A stretch of 36,800 bases of DNA from CAIJXV01 sp964497135 (GTDB taxonomy: Bacteria > Verrucomicrobiota > Kiritimatiellia > CAIKKV01 > CAIJXV01). Shown piece by piece: positions 16,624 to 25,293 of the stretch; position 1 is the first letter of the stretch; every line of letters starts with the position of its first letter. The translations under genes and the position numbers were made by a program. The notes beneath the pieces were generated by a model. That model had not been told where the DNA came from. It searched no databases and was given only the letters and a program-made list of their open reading frames with translations. The stretch lies in contig CAZCDO010000013.1 in NCBI GenBank assembly GCA_964497135.1, positions 1 through 36,800 of the forward strand. The letters run 5' to 3'.

Positions 16624-16687
16624 ACCGTCGGCACCCCGGATCTTTCACGGCATTCCGGAATTCGCCCACAGGCCCAAAGGACCCGCC

Positions 16688-18631
16688 ATGAAAAAGTCGA
16701 TCCTGCCCATTCCCAGAACGCCCGATCCGTTCATCAATACCCCGCTGATTGCGGTTGGACCCAATGGAAAGGGGTTGGACCGCTTCTGGATTTCCTCTTG
16801 GAATAGCAATGTCGGATCAACCGGCCTCTGCGTCACCGAGCGGGGCGATGTCCGTCGCTATCCATTTAAAACAGGGAGTTTCCCCGGTTTTTATAGCGCC
16901 GTCCCGGTCGATCCCAACACCTTGTGGTTATGTGGCAATCTCAGCCGGGTGGTTCGCCTGGACCTGCGAACTGGACGCTTTGAAGCTTTCCCCACCGGTG
17001 CCCCCGGTGCCCTCGTCTTCCAAGGCATGATTTATGACCCGCCCTCGGGACAACTTTTCATGGCCGCATTCCCGGCACCCGACCTGTGCGCTTTTGCCTT
17101 CGATATCCGCACCCGAAAATCCGTCAAAACCTGGCGTGCCATCGCGGACAACCACTATATGCGTTGCAGCTTCCCCAATGGCGATGGCTCCTATTCCGCC
17201 GTCCTCCATTGCCCCGGGGAATCCCTCATTCGTTGGACCCCAGGGCAGGCCGATCTGCCTGACTTTTCCTTCAACCCCCGGCTCGATACCGAGAATCTTG
17301 AAGGCGGCACCACCTATTCCATGATCGCCAACGAGCAAGGTCGCCGCTATTTCCCCAACCTCGGATGGTTCGACCCGACTCAAAACCGGTTCGCCCCCCA
17401 AAACCCGCCGCCGGAACGCGAAATGACCTGGTTCGCCCGCCGGGGCGATACCGCCTGGGGTATCGTACAAAACAACGGCACGGGGATCATCGGACGCTGG
17501 CACCTGCCCACGGGCCGGATTAAGATCCTGGGCTCCCTTCCGGATATGACCGTCTCCAATATCAATCTCACCCGATCCGGTAACGCCCTGATCGCCGTCA
17601 ATCTCTTCGGCGTCTTCTTCCGCCTCAACGCCGAAACCGGGGCTCTGGAAATCAGCCGCCAGTTGCCCGCCCTCTCCCACGGCACCCTCGATTGCCTCTG
17701 CGCCGATGCCGGAAATAAAACCCTCGTCGGCACCCCCTTCATCACCCAGCGGTTCTGGACTCTCAACCTGAAAACCCGCCGGGGAGAAGATGCCGGCCGC
17801 GCCGCCCCGGGCTTTGGCGAAGTGCTCCGCACTTGGTCCCTCCACAAGAAAATCTACATGGCCGCATATACCGGCGGGGAACTGATGGAATTCGATCCCC
17901 GGCAACCCGCCCGTTTTCCGGAAAATCCCCGGGTGGTGGCCGACCCGCCCGAAGGAATGCGCCCCGTCGCAGGATGCGATGATGGGCATCGGATCTTTTA
18001 TGCCTGCAGTCACCCCTACGGACACACCGGAAGCGTCCTCACTCGCTACGATGTCCGCACCGGTGAAACCCTCTATCGCAATGACGCCCTGCCTGAGTTG
18101 CAGATCTGCTCGCTCTTCTATGACCGGGCAACCCAGGGCCTGCTCGTGGGTGCCTCAATCCACTCCGATTGCCAGAGCTGTCCTCCGACCGCCCAACAAA
18201 CCGCCCTGGCCGTGATCGATCCCGAAACGCTCGCACCCACCCAGGTATTCAAGACCCCGCTGGGAATCACCATCCTGGAAGTCCGCGGACCGCTCGGTCC
18301 CCACCGCTGGCTCATCACCGTCAGTGGGATCTTCACCCCGAACACGCCCCCTTCGACACTCTGGTTCGCGTGGAATTCAAAGTCCAGTGCTCTGCCGGAA
18401 TTCCCTGACTTGCCGCTTCTTCCCTTCGCCGGATCTTTCCAATATGCCGGGAAACCCGGGCTCTTCATCGTCCATCACGATTTTAAATTCGATCTCTGGG
18501 ATTTGCGAAAACCCGCTTTCATCCGCACCCTTCACCGCGACAAACTCGCCTACCGCGGCTTCGTCGTCGGCTCGGATTTTTATGTTGCCCGTGCCAAAAC
18601 CCTCGTCAAACTCCAAGGATTTATTGAGTGA
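16688..18631 (+). CDS. Large beta-propeller-like protein, function unknown
   Basis: The 647-residue protein has no signal peptide or membrane segment, so it is probably cytoplasmic. It is built of repeated units of about 40-60 residues with strand patterns such as SRVVRLDLRTGRFEAFPTG, LTRYDVRTGETLY and LAVIDPETLAPTQVF, typical of beta-propellers (YncE/SMP-30/WD-like). I do not recognise a specific family. The frame stays open upstream into the helicase gene, but the ATG at 16688 is chosen because AAAGGA lies about six bases before it. Its TGA overlaps the GTG of the next gene (GTGA), which is also a propeller; the two products probably act together, perhaps on pectin- or uronate-derived sugars given the neighbour's similarity. 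That role is inference. Confidence 0.75.
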   Translation: MKKSILPIPRTPDPFINTPLIAVGPNGKGLDRFWISSWNSNVGSTGLCVTERGDVRRYPFKTGSFPGFYSAVPVDPNTLWLCGNLSRVVRLDLRTGRFEAFPTGAPGALVFQGMIYDPPSGQLFMAAFPAPDLCAFAFDIRTRKSVKTWRAIADNHYMRCSFPNGDGSYSAVLHCPGESLIRWTPGQADLPDFSFNPRLDTENLEGGTTYSMIANEQGRRYFPNLGWFDPTQNRFAPQNPPPEREMTWFARRGDTAWGIVQNNGTGIIGRWHLPTGRIKILGSLPDMTVSNINLTRSGNALIAVNLFGVFFRLNAETGALEISRQLPALSHGTLDCLCADAGNKTLVGTPFITQRFWTLNLKTRRGEDAGRAAPGFGEVLRTWSLHKKIYMAAYTGGELMEFDPRQPARFPENPRVVADPPEGMRPVAGCDDGHRIFYACSHPYGHTGSVLTRYDVRTGETLYRNDALPELQICSLFYDRATQGLLVGASIHSDCQSCPPTAQQTALAVIDPETLAPTQVFKTPLGITILEVRGPLGPHRWLITVSGIFTPNTPPSTLWFAWNSKSSALPEFPDLPLLPFAGSFQYAGKPGLFIVHHDFKFDLWDLRKPAFIRTLHRDKLAYRGFVVGSDFYVARAKTLVKLQGFIE

Positions 18632-19776
18632 ACACGCCAGCTCCCGACTTGTATTCCCGTGAAACTTTCGTAGCCACTTCACAGGATCCAGAAACCGGAC
18701 GAACGGTCCGCCAATTGACCGATCACCCCAAGGGCGTAATCATGGGCTATTTCCGGGTGCCGAAACACGTCCCGGGTGGCTGGTTGATCGTGCGGCTCTC
18801 CCTCGCCATTCACCCGGAGTCCGGGCGGGTTCGCGAATTGCCGCTGAATCGGTTTCACCTCCTTCATCTGAATGAACAGACCGGGCAGGGCTGGTTATAT
18901 GATCCCGCCCAACGTGAAATCTGGTCGGTGGATTTCCCCTTCGGTCTCCCCCGCAAAGTCGGCACTCTCCCCGGCGATTGGCCGCAGAACCGTCATCCGG
19001 TGGCCGTCACGTGCGAGGGTGGCCAGGTGATCGCCGCGGAAAATGTGTCCGAAGCCATCGACATCCCCCGGGAACGCGATCCGGTCTCCCTCTGGCGTTA
19101 TTTCAACCGCAAGCGAAGCGGTTCCCTCTGGGCCTGGGATTTGCACACCGAACAGCTCACCCGCCTGGCCCATTTCGACACGCTCGCTATCGGCCATATT
19201 CTGCCTTCCCCCACCCACCCGGAATGGATCGCCTTCTCCGCCGATAGTTACGAGGCCGTCGGCCAACGGATCTGGGCTGTCCAAACCGATGGCAGTCATT
19301 TCCATGCGGTCCGTCCCCAGGAACGCGGCGAATGGATTTCCCATGAATTCTGGATGCCCGACGGCCTGACCCTCGGCTACAAATACCAGGACCGTCGGCA
19401 GGATCCCGAGTTGATGGACGTGCCTTGGGCGGAATATGCCAAGGTCCCCACCCATTTCGGACTGGCCGCCGTTGAAGGCTCCGAGATCTTCCTGTCCGCA
19501 CCGTTGAACCACTATCATTCTCATGTCATGTCCAGCCCCGATAGTTCCCACTTGCTCGGCGAAGGGACCGACGGACATCCCTATATTTATGCCGCGCGCC
19601 TGGACCGAACTTCGCCCCGGGTTGATTTCATCCCTCAAGCCCGTCTGCACACCCCTTATGTCCCCACCGCCGGGATGTACGTGAATGGCTATTTCTCCAA
19701 TGACAACCGCTGGATTCTCTATTCGGATCGCATCGGTTCGTCCTTCCAAATCTACGCCGTGGAAGTGGCGGTTTAA
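18628..19776 (+). CDS. Oligogalacturonate-lyase-like beta-propeller protein
   Basis: The 382-residue protein starts at a GTG overlapping the stop of the previous gene. The N-terminus (ETFVATSQDPETGRTVRQLTDHPKG) and C-terminus (YFSNDNRWILYSDRIGSSFQIYAVEV) fit the seven-bladed oligogalacturonate lyase / TolB-like propeller group (PF14583). His-rich stretches such as NHYHSHVMSSPDSSH (about residues 291-305) sit where that family binds Mn2+ and substrate, though a residue-by-residue match was not possible. There is no signal peptide, as in cytoplasmic oligogalacturonate lyases, which cleave unsaturated digalacturonate. The similarity is moderate; a non-enzymatic sugar-binding propeller is the main alternative. 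Confidence 0.6.
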   Translation: MNTPAPDLYSRETFVATSQDPETGRTVRQLTDHPKGVIMGYFRVPKHVPGGWLIVRLSLAIHPESGRVRELPLNRFHLLHLNEQTGQGWLYDPAQREIWSVDFPFGLPRKVGTLPGDWPQNRHPVAVTCEGGQVIAAENVSEAIDIPRERDPVSLWRYFNRKRSGSLWAWDLHTEQLTRLAHFDTLAIGHILPSPTHPEWIAFSADSYEAVGQRIWAVQTDGSHFHAVRPQERGEWISHEFWMPDGLTLGYKYQDRRQDPELMDVPWAEYAKVPTHFGLAAVEGSEIFLSAPLNHYHSHVMSSPDSSHLLGEGTDGHPYIYAARLDRTSPRVDFIPQARLHTPYVPTAGMYVNGYFSNDNRWILYSDRIGSSFQIYAVEVAV

Positions 19777-19852
19777 AATACAAACGGTTTGAAAATAAAC
19801 GTGAATATCCCGGCAAAAAAGGATATGATTTCACGCTTTTCAGGAGATCACC

Positions 19853-21163
19853 ATGAATCTGACACGCGAAGCCATTCTCGAATATCATTTGGGCGGAAAA
19901 ATCGGCATGCGGGTAACGAAGCCCATCGGATCGCTGGAAGCCCTCTGTAAAGCCTACACCCCCGGCGTGGCGGAAGCCGTCCGCGAAATCCACCGCCACC
20001 CCGATACCCTCAAAACGCTCACCGCGAAATCGAACCTCGTGGGCGTGGTTACCGACGGCACCGCCATCCTCGGTCTGGGAGACCTCGGCGCCGCCGCCAG
20101 CATCCCGGTCATGGAGGGCAAGGCCGTCCTGTTCAAGGCCTTTGCCGATGTCGACGGCTGGCCCATCCCGCTTAACCATTGCCGCCAAAACGGCCAAAAC
20201 ACCGGCCCTACCGACCCCCAACGGGTCATCGACGCCGTCTGCGCCCTCGCGCCCATGTATGGGGGTATCAATCTCGAGGATATCGCCGCGCCCGCCTGTT
20301 TCGAGATCGAAGATAAGTTGGATGCCCTGCTCGACATCCCGGTCTTTCATGATGACCAATGGGGCACCGCGGTCATCACCCTAGCCGGCGTTTATAATTA
20401 TGCCCAACTCACCGGCCGCGGATTGGATGAAATCAAAACCGTCGTCAACGGGGCCGGTGCGGCGGGGATGCGGATCACCGAAATGCTCAAAGCCGCGGGC
20501 GTCAAATCCATCCTCATCTGCGACTCCAAGGGCGTCCTGCGCTCCGATCGACCGGGGCTCTCCGGCAAAAAGAAAGAGCATGCCGTATCAACGTCCGCCC
20601 ATACCCTCGGCGACGCCCTGAAAGGCGCCCATCTCTTCATCGGCGTCTCGGCTGCCGATTGCGTCAAACCGGCTGAAATCCAGACCATGGCCGATACCCC
20701 CGCCATTTTTGCCATGGCCAACCCCGATCCCGAAATTCGGCCGGAACTCGTCGCCCAGGCCTTGGGAAATAAACCTTACGTGATGGCGACCGGCCGATCG
20801 GATTATCCCAACCAGATCAACAATGTGCTGGGGTTCCCTTTCCTTTTTCGAGGCGCTCTCGATTGCGGCGCGCGAACCATCAATCTGCAGATGAAAATGG
20901 CGGCCGCGCGGACGCTCGCCGATCTCGCCCGCCTGCCCGTCCCCGCCTCGGTCTGCAAAATCTACGAGCAGAATCTCGCGTTCGGCCCCGGCTACATCAT
21001 CCCCAAACCCTTCGATGAACGCCTCTTTTTAGAAATCCCCGTCGCCGTCGCCGAAGCCGCCATGACATCCGGCGCCGCCCCTGCCGGCGCCATCGACCTG
21101 GAAATTTATCGCCGACAACTGGTCGAACGGAATCGAGGCCGGATGGTTACCGCAAAACCGTGA
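19853..21163 (+). CDS. Malic enzyme (malate dehydrogenase, oxaloacetate-decarboxylating, short MaeB/YtsJ type)
   Basis: The 436-residue enzyme converts malate to pyruvate and CO2 with reduction of NAD(P)+. It shows the catalytic Tyr in AYTPGVAEAV (near residue 34), the Lys in the KAVLFKAFADVD segment, the divalent-metal block LEDIAAPACFEIEDKL, the Rossmann GAGAAG fingerprint (about 201-206) and the late ATGRSDYPNQINNVLGFP motif. It lacks the C-terminal phosphotransacetylase-like domain of E. coli MaeB, so it is the short bacterial/archaeal type. One oddity is HDDQWGTA, where HDDQHGTA is usual. AGGAG at 19842-19846 is six bases before the ATG. It is separated by 76 bases from the propeller genes, so it is probably its own transcription unit. 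Coenzyme preference is not determined. Confidence 0.93.
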   Translation: MNLTREAILEYHLGGKIGMRVTKPIGSLEALCKAYTPGVAEAVREIHRHPDTLKTLTAKSNLVGVVTDGTAILGLGDLGAAASIPVMEGKAVLFKAFADVDGWPIPLNHCRQNGQNTGPTDPQRVIDAVCALAPMYGGINLEDIAAPACFEIEDKLDALLDIPVFHDDQWGTAVITLAGVYNYAQLTGRGLDEIKTVVNGAGAAGMRITEMLKAAGVKSILICDSKGVLRSDRPGLSGKKKEHAVSTSAHTLGDALKGAHLFIGVSAADCVKPAEIQTMADTPAIFAMANPDPEIRPELVAQALGNKPYVMATGRSDYPNQINNVLGFPFLFRGALDCGARTINLQMKMAAARTLADLARLPVPASVCKIYEQNLAFGPGYIIPKPFDERLFLEIPVAVAEAAMTSGAAPAGAIDLEIYRRQLVERNRGRMVTAKP

Positions 21164-21207
21164 GGCCAACATGCCCCATCACCACTCGTTTCCTGACAGG
21201 GCGACAA

Positions 21208-21285
21208 AACGCGCCTCACACGGCGCTACTACGAACGGGATCAAAACGGCGTTAGTAGTAGGCGCGCAAGAGCGCCGTTCTTCGC
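21208..21285. repeat. BIME-like pair of inverted REP hairpins, copy A
   Basis: Two arms of about 28 bases form an imperfect inverted repeat around a short spacer. Each arm contains its own hairpin; the right one is GGCGC...GCGCC. CTACTAC and GTAGTAG face each other on either side of the spacer. A second copy with the same order lies at 25205-25283 and is closely similar over the whole length. This is the architecture of REP/BIME elements recognised by RAYT transposases such as the one at 1-234. Confidence 0.8.
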
Positions 21286-21310
21286 TTCGAATGCATAAGG
21301 AGTATCCCAC

Positions 21311-22666
21311 ATGCCCCCATCGGTAACCGTCCGCTTTTATCGCACCTGCTCCCTCGGTCCCGATCGCCTGAAAGCCCTCCCGCCCCGCCCCCTCACCCCC
21401 ACCCTGCTCTCCGGTTCCCCCTCCATTTTCATCGATGACCAGCGGACTTTTCAAACCCTCGAGGGGTTCGGCGGCGCCTTCACTGAATCGGCGGCATCCG
21501 TATTCACCACACTTCCCCCGGCTCAGCAACGCCGTTTTCTGCAGGCCTATTTCGATCCCGTCCGGGGACATGGCTATACCTTCTGCCGGACCCACATGAA
21601 TAGTTGCGATTTCTCGCTCGGCAACTATGCCTGCGCCGACGTCGCCGGGGACCTCGACCTCCGCCATTTTTCCATTGCCCGCGAACAGCAGACATTGATC
21701 CCCATGATGCGCGCTGCGCAACGCGTCGCCGGCAAACCTTTCCAGTTGCTCATCTCCCCCTGGAGCCCTCCCGCCTGGATGAAAACCAACGGAGAAATGA
21801 ATCACGGCGGGAAACTGAAGCCCGAATTCCGAGCCACCTGGGCTCTCTATTATTGCCGCTTCATTCAGGCGCTCGAACGCGAAGGCATCCCTGTCTGGGG
21901 GCTCTCCGTCCAAAACGAACCGGAAGCCGCTCAAACCTGGGATTCCTGCATCTGGACCGCCGAGGAAGAACGCGATTTTGTCCGCGATCATCTCGGTCCC
22001 ACGCTCAAACGCCAAAAAATGGCGCGATTGAAAATCGTCATCTGGGACCACAATCGCGACCGGCTGTTGGAACGCGTCCGGGTTGCCTATGAAGACCGCC
22101 GTGCGGCCCGCTATATCTGGGGCGCCGGGTTCCATTGGTATTGCGGCGACCACTTCGACAACCTCCAGACCACCCATGACGCCTATCCCGATAAAAAACT
22201 TCTCTTTACCGAGGGCTGCCAGGAAGGCGGCCCCCATCTCGGATCCTGGATACCGGCCGAGCGCTATGCCCGCTCGATGATCCAGGACCTCAACCGCTGG
22301 ACCGTCGGGTGGATCGATTGGAATCTATTGCTGGATGAAAAAGGCGGCCCCAATCATGTCGGCAATTTCTGTAGTGCACCCATCCTCGCCGACACCTCCA
22401 CCGGCACGCTCCTCTTCCAAGGGTCCTATTTCTATATCGGCCATTTCACCCGCTTTATCCGGCCCGGAGCCCAGCGCATTCTTTGCGCCGCCACCCACGA
22501 TGACCTCGAATCCACCGCCTTTCTCAACCCGGATGGCACCCGCGCCGTGGTGATCCTCAATCGGTCCGACAAGGCCATCGACTTTATCCTGAAAACGCCG
22601 GCAGGCGGAGTGCGTCAGCAAAGTCCCGCCCGTTCCATGCTTACCGCGGTTATTTCCCGACGTTAA
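21311..22666 (+). CDS. Glycoside hydrolase family 30 (glucosylceramidase-like) enzyme
   Basis: The 451-residue protein has the GH30 hallmarks: TLEGFGGAFTESAA at about 49-62, FCRTHMNSCDFS at 91-102, LLISPWSPPAWMK at 146-158, the acid/base Glu203 in VQNEPE, and the nucleophile Glu301 in LLFTEGCQ. A beta-sandwich domain follows to the C-terminus. GH30 enzymes are retaining beta-glycosidases (glucosylceramidase, beta-1,6-glucanase, xylanase and fucosidase types); the exact sugar is not clear. No signal peptide is seen, so it probably works inside the cell on imported oligosaccharides. AAGGAG at 21297-21302 precedes the ATG. The URO-D-fold gene follows after 16 bases and is probably co-transcribed. 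REP copy A separates it from the malic enzyme gene. Confidence 0.93.
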   Translation: MPPSVTVRFYRTCSLGPDRLKALPPRPLTPTLLSGSPSIFIDDQRTFQTLEGFGGAFTESAASVFTTLPPAQQRRFLQAYFDPVRGHGYTFCRTHMNSCDFSLGNYACADVAGDLDLRHFSIAREQQTLIPMMRAAQRVAGKPFQLLISPWSPPAWMKTNGEMNHGGKLKPEFRATWALYYCRFIQALEREGIPVWGLSVQNEPEAAQTWDSCIWTAEEERDFVRDHLGPTLKRQKMARLKIVIWDHNRDRLLERVRVAYEDRRAARYIWGAGFHWYCGDHFDNLQTTHDAYPDKKLLFTEGCQEGGPHLGSWIPAERYARSMIQDLNRWTVGWIDWNLLLDEKGGPNHVGNFCSAPILADTSTGTLLFQGSYFYIGHFTRFIRPGAQRILCAATHDDLESTAFLNPDGTRAVVILNRSDKAIDFILKTPAGGVRQQSPARSMLTAVISRR

Positions 22667-22682
22667 ACCAAACGGAGTGCCC

Positions 22683-23903
22683 ATGAGTTCAGCTGACCGG
22701 ATTCTCCTCCGGGATCTCGCCCGACACTATCTGGAAATCTGCGCCCAGCCGGTTCAAACGGAACGTCGCGCGCTCTGGCGTCGGCATAACAGCCTCCAGC
22801 CCACCCGACCTCCCATTTATATCCGCGCCTGGGCCTGGGATGAAATGCCCCAAGCTCAATGCCGGTGTGTGGACCCCGTATTTCGGCAATATGAAAACTT
22901 TTTCCGGTCCCATCTCTTCTGGCACACCTTCGATGACGATTCCATTTTCGAGCCGTGGATCACCGTTTCGGCCGTCCACGCCTGTTCCGGCTGGGGCCTA
23001 TCCGGCCAGCGCTCCTATTCTGAAGAACGCAGGGGCTCCTTTAAAATCGATTACCCCCTCAAATCCCTGGACGATCTCTCGCAGCTCCAGATCCCCCGCC
23101 ACGCCATCGATGAGGAGCAAACTGCGGCAAAGGTCAATCGCTTGACTGAGGTCCTGGGCGACCTGATAACGATTAATGTCGATCGCGGTCCCGCCTATCG
23201 CATGTGGTCCGCCGATATTTCCACCGATCTCGGATATTTGCGCGGCATCGAACACTTCATGCTGGACATGCTCGACAACCCGGAAGGGCTGCATCGCCTG
23301 GTCAAGTTTATGTCTGACGGCATCTTAAAAACGCATGAAGAAGCCGAAGCGGCTGGCGACTGGGGCCTTTGTGCCCATCAGAACCAGGCCATGCCCTATG
23401 CCCAGGAACTCCCCGATCCCGCCCCCAACGTCAATGGCGTCCCGCGTCGGTCGCTCTGGGCGTATGCCGCCGCCCAGGAGTGCACCGCCATTTCGCCGGC
23501 GATGCATGAGGAGTTCATCCTCCGATATCAGTTGCCTCTGCTCAAACCCTTCGGCCTGGTCGCCTATGGTTGTTGCGAGGACCTGACCCACAAAATCGAC
23601 ATGCTCCGCCAGATCCCCAATTTGCGCCGAATCGGGGTTTCGCCCTTTGCCGATGTTGCCCGGTGCGCCGAACAAATCGGGCGCGATTATGTGATCAGCT
23701 ACCGACCCAGTCCGGCCGATATGGTCAGCTATGGATTCGAGCCCGCCCGGATCCGTTCCATCCTGAAACGGGATCTCACCTTCTGTAAAAACGGGATCGT
23801 CGATATCACGCTCAAGGATGTCGAAACCGTCCAAGGCGATCCGGATCGTGTTCGCCAATGGGTCGCCCTCACCCGCCAGATCATAGATGAGGTTTATGGG
23901 TGA
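22683..23903 (+). CDS. Uroporphyrinogen-decarboxylase-fold (URO-D superfamily) protein, catabolic subtype
   Basis: The 406-residue protein has the URO-D/methyltransferase TIM-barrel layout, with VDRGPAYRMW, LGYLRGIEHFMLDMLDNPEGLHRLVKFM and a late YGCCEDLTHKIDMLRQIPNLRRIGVSPFAD segment. The YGCCE block sits where corrinoid methyltransferases of this fold carry HxCG zinc ligands, so a metal or methyl-transfer role is possible, but no corrinoid protein gene is nearby. It is not HemE: the pattern and length differ, and such paralogs are numerous in PVC bacteria beside sugar-degradation genes. GGAG at 22674-22677 supports the ATG at 22683 over the GTG at 22677. It follows the GH30 gene by 16 bases and is convergent (4-base gap) with the Gfo/Idh gene. 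The substrate is unknown. Confidence 0.75.
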   Translation: MSSADRILLRDLARHYLEICAQPVQTERRALWRRHNSLQPTRPPIYIRAWAWDEMPQAQCRCVDPVFRQYENFFRSHLFWHTFDDDSIFEPWITVSAVHACSGWGLSGQRSYSEERRGSFKIDYPLKSLDDLSQLQIPRHAIDEEQTAAKVNRLTEVLGDLITINVDRGPAYRMWSADISTDLGYLRGIEHFMLDMLDNPEGLHRLVKFMSDGILKTHEEAEAAGDWGLCAHQNQAMPYAQELPDPAPNVNGVPRRSLWAYAAAQECTAISPAMHEEFILRYQLPLLKPFGLVAYGCCEDLTHKIDMLRQIPNLRRIGVSPFADVARCAEQIGRDYVISYRPSPADMVSYGFEPARIRSILKRDLTFCKNGIVDITLKDVETVQGDPDRVRQWVALTRQIIDEVYG

Positions 23904-23907
23904 TCGG

Positions 23908-25170
23908 TTACTTCAACTGCACTCCGGCATTCGTCCCGTACTGGATCTCCACGTTGCGGCCACCGTTGAGAATCGATAACCGCCCGGCTTCCATCACCAG
24001 TTCATTGTAGGCGCTGTTCCGGGGCGTGGCCATGATGCCTTCTTCGTCCAGGCGCCGAATCGTCTTTTGCCGCAACGCCAGCGCTTCCGCAGCCCCCAGA
24101 CCCGCCGTCTGTTCGGCGCATTCAACGATGTTCCGGATGATGTATTCGATGGAGCGATATCCGTACCCGACCGGCGTCAACCCTTCGCCGCCGATATCCA
24201 GGAACTGGAAATAGTCGGGGTTGGGCTGGGCATAGGTGGTGTCCCCCGGCGAATCGCCCTTTTCGAGATAGACGTGCTCGACCCCGCGATTCTGATCGTT
24301 GTGCACAATCATCGTGCCCTGGTCTGTTCCCCGGCAGTACATGCGCATACCCTGAAAATTACCACCCGGCCCTTCATCCGGATAGCTCAACGAATTCTGA
24401 ACATTCATCACGGCGCCGTTTTCCCAAATCACCCGCCCATCGGTCCACAGGTAGCCTTTTTTTCCGTTGGGATATTGATCGGCAATCCCGTATACGGAGA
24501 CGGCCGTCGGCTTGAGCCCGGTGATAAACTGAACCAGATCAATGTAATGGCAGGCGATGTAGGTAAACACATCCGAGTTTTCGCAGGTACACCAGTTCTG
24601 GAAATTCGAATGCCGGTAATACCAGCATTCATGCAGGTTGGCCTGGCCCAGCATGAACTCCCCGAACCGTCCGGCGCGATATTGCCGGCGCGCGATCAGA
24701 CTCCGGTCGTCGAATCGCTTGTGGTATTCCACTCCGACGATCAACCCCTTGGCGCAAGCCTCCTCCCCAATGGCTTCGGCTTGGGCATGCTTCAAAACCA
24801 GCGGTTTCACACAGCAGATATGATGCTCGTGTTTCAGGGCCACCTCGATCACTCCGTGGTGAAGCTGATCCGGCACGGCCACCACCACGATACTGTGTTT
24901 GGGGAGGCCGGCAATCACTTCCTTAAAAAGATCCGGCGCACCTACCTTGGGGTCGGTCTCCAACGCAGGATGGGCGATAAAGGATTGGCTGGGAAATGCC
25001 TTTTTCAACATCGGATCGTTCGCCAAATCCCGCAGGGGCGCGCTATTTAACGCGCAAATATGGATCTCCCCCACCCGCCCCAACCGCTGGAGTTGATAGA
25101 GCGACGGCAGGATCTGGACCTGCGTGATCATCCCGCCACCCACAATACAAACCGGTATCTTATGACTCAT
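23908..25170 (-). CDS. Gfo/Idh/MocA family NAD(P)-dependent oxidoreductase
   Basis: The 420-residue protein begins with a Rossmann fingerprint (CIVGGGMITQVQILP) and has the nucleotide-binding VVAVPDQLHHGV strand. CVKPLVLKHAQAEAI takes the place of the usual EKP motif (Val for Glu, Lys kept), and VGVEYHKRFDDRS follows. A C-terminal alpha/beta domain completes it. Members oxidise or epimerise sugars, inositols or their acids; here a carbohydrate substrate fits the GH30 and URO-D neighbours. The start at 25170 was preferred to an in-frame ATG at 25194 because GAAAGG lies nine bases before it. REP copy B lies between this gene and the next leftward gene, and may separate or stabilise their transcripts. 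Confidence 0.9.
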   Translation of the reverse strand: MSHKIPVCIVGGGMITQVQILPSLYQLQRLGRVGEIHICALNSAPLRDLANDPMLKKAFPSQSFIAHPALETDPKVGAPDLFKEVIAGLPKHSIVVVAVPDQLHHGVIEVALKHEHHICCVKPLVLKHAQAEAIGEEACAKGLIVGVEYHKRFDDRSLIARRQYRAGRFGEFMLGQANLHECWYYRHSNFQNWCTCENSDVFTYIACHYIDLVQFITGLKPTAVSVYGIADQYPNGKKGYLWTDGRVIWENGAVMNVQNSLSYPDEGPGGNFQGMRMYCRGTDQGTMIVHNDQNRGVEHVYLEKGDSPGDTTYAQPNPDYFQFLDIGGEGLTPVGYGYRSIEYIIRNIVECAEQTAGLGAAEALALRQKTIRRLDEEGIMATPRNSAYNELVMEAGRLSILNGGRNVEIQYGTNAGVQLK

Positions 25171-25204
25171 CGAACACACCCTTTCACAACTCATTAGATC
25201 GCCA

Positions 25205-25283
25205 AAGAACGCGCCTCACGCGGCGCTACTACAAACACGTGCAAAAGCGTTGGTAGTAGGCGCGAATGAGCGCCGTTCTTCGC
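25205..25283. repeat. BIME-like pair of inverted REP hairpins, copy B
   Basis: The same two-arm structure as copy A at 21208-21285: AAGAACG at the outer left, facing CTACTAC/GTAGTAG inner edges, and CGTTCTT at the outer right. Each arm forms a small GC hairpin. It lies between two leftward genes, 4 kb from copy A. The two copies are in the same orientation with a few substitutions and a short indel in the spacer. Confidence 0.8.
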
Positions 25284-25293
25284 GTTAATACCC

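Noticed and set aside
16292..16687. N-terminal extension of the propeller protein into the helicase gene
   Set aside because: The overlapped DNA encodes the helicase core in another frame, and a good ribosome site supports the ATG at 16688.
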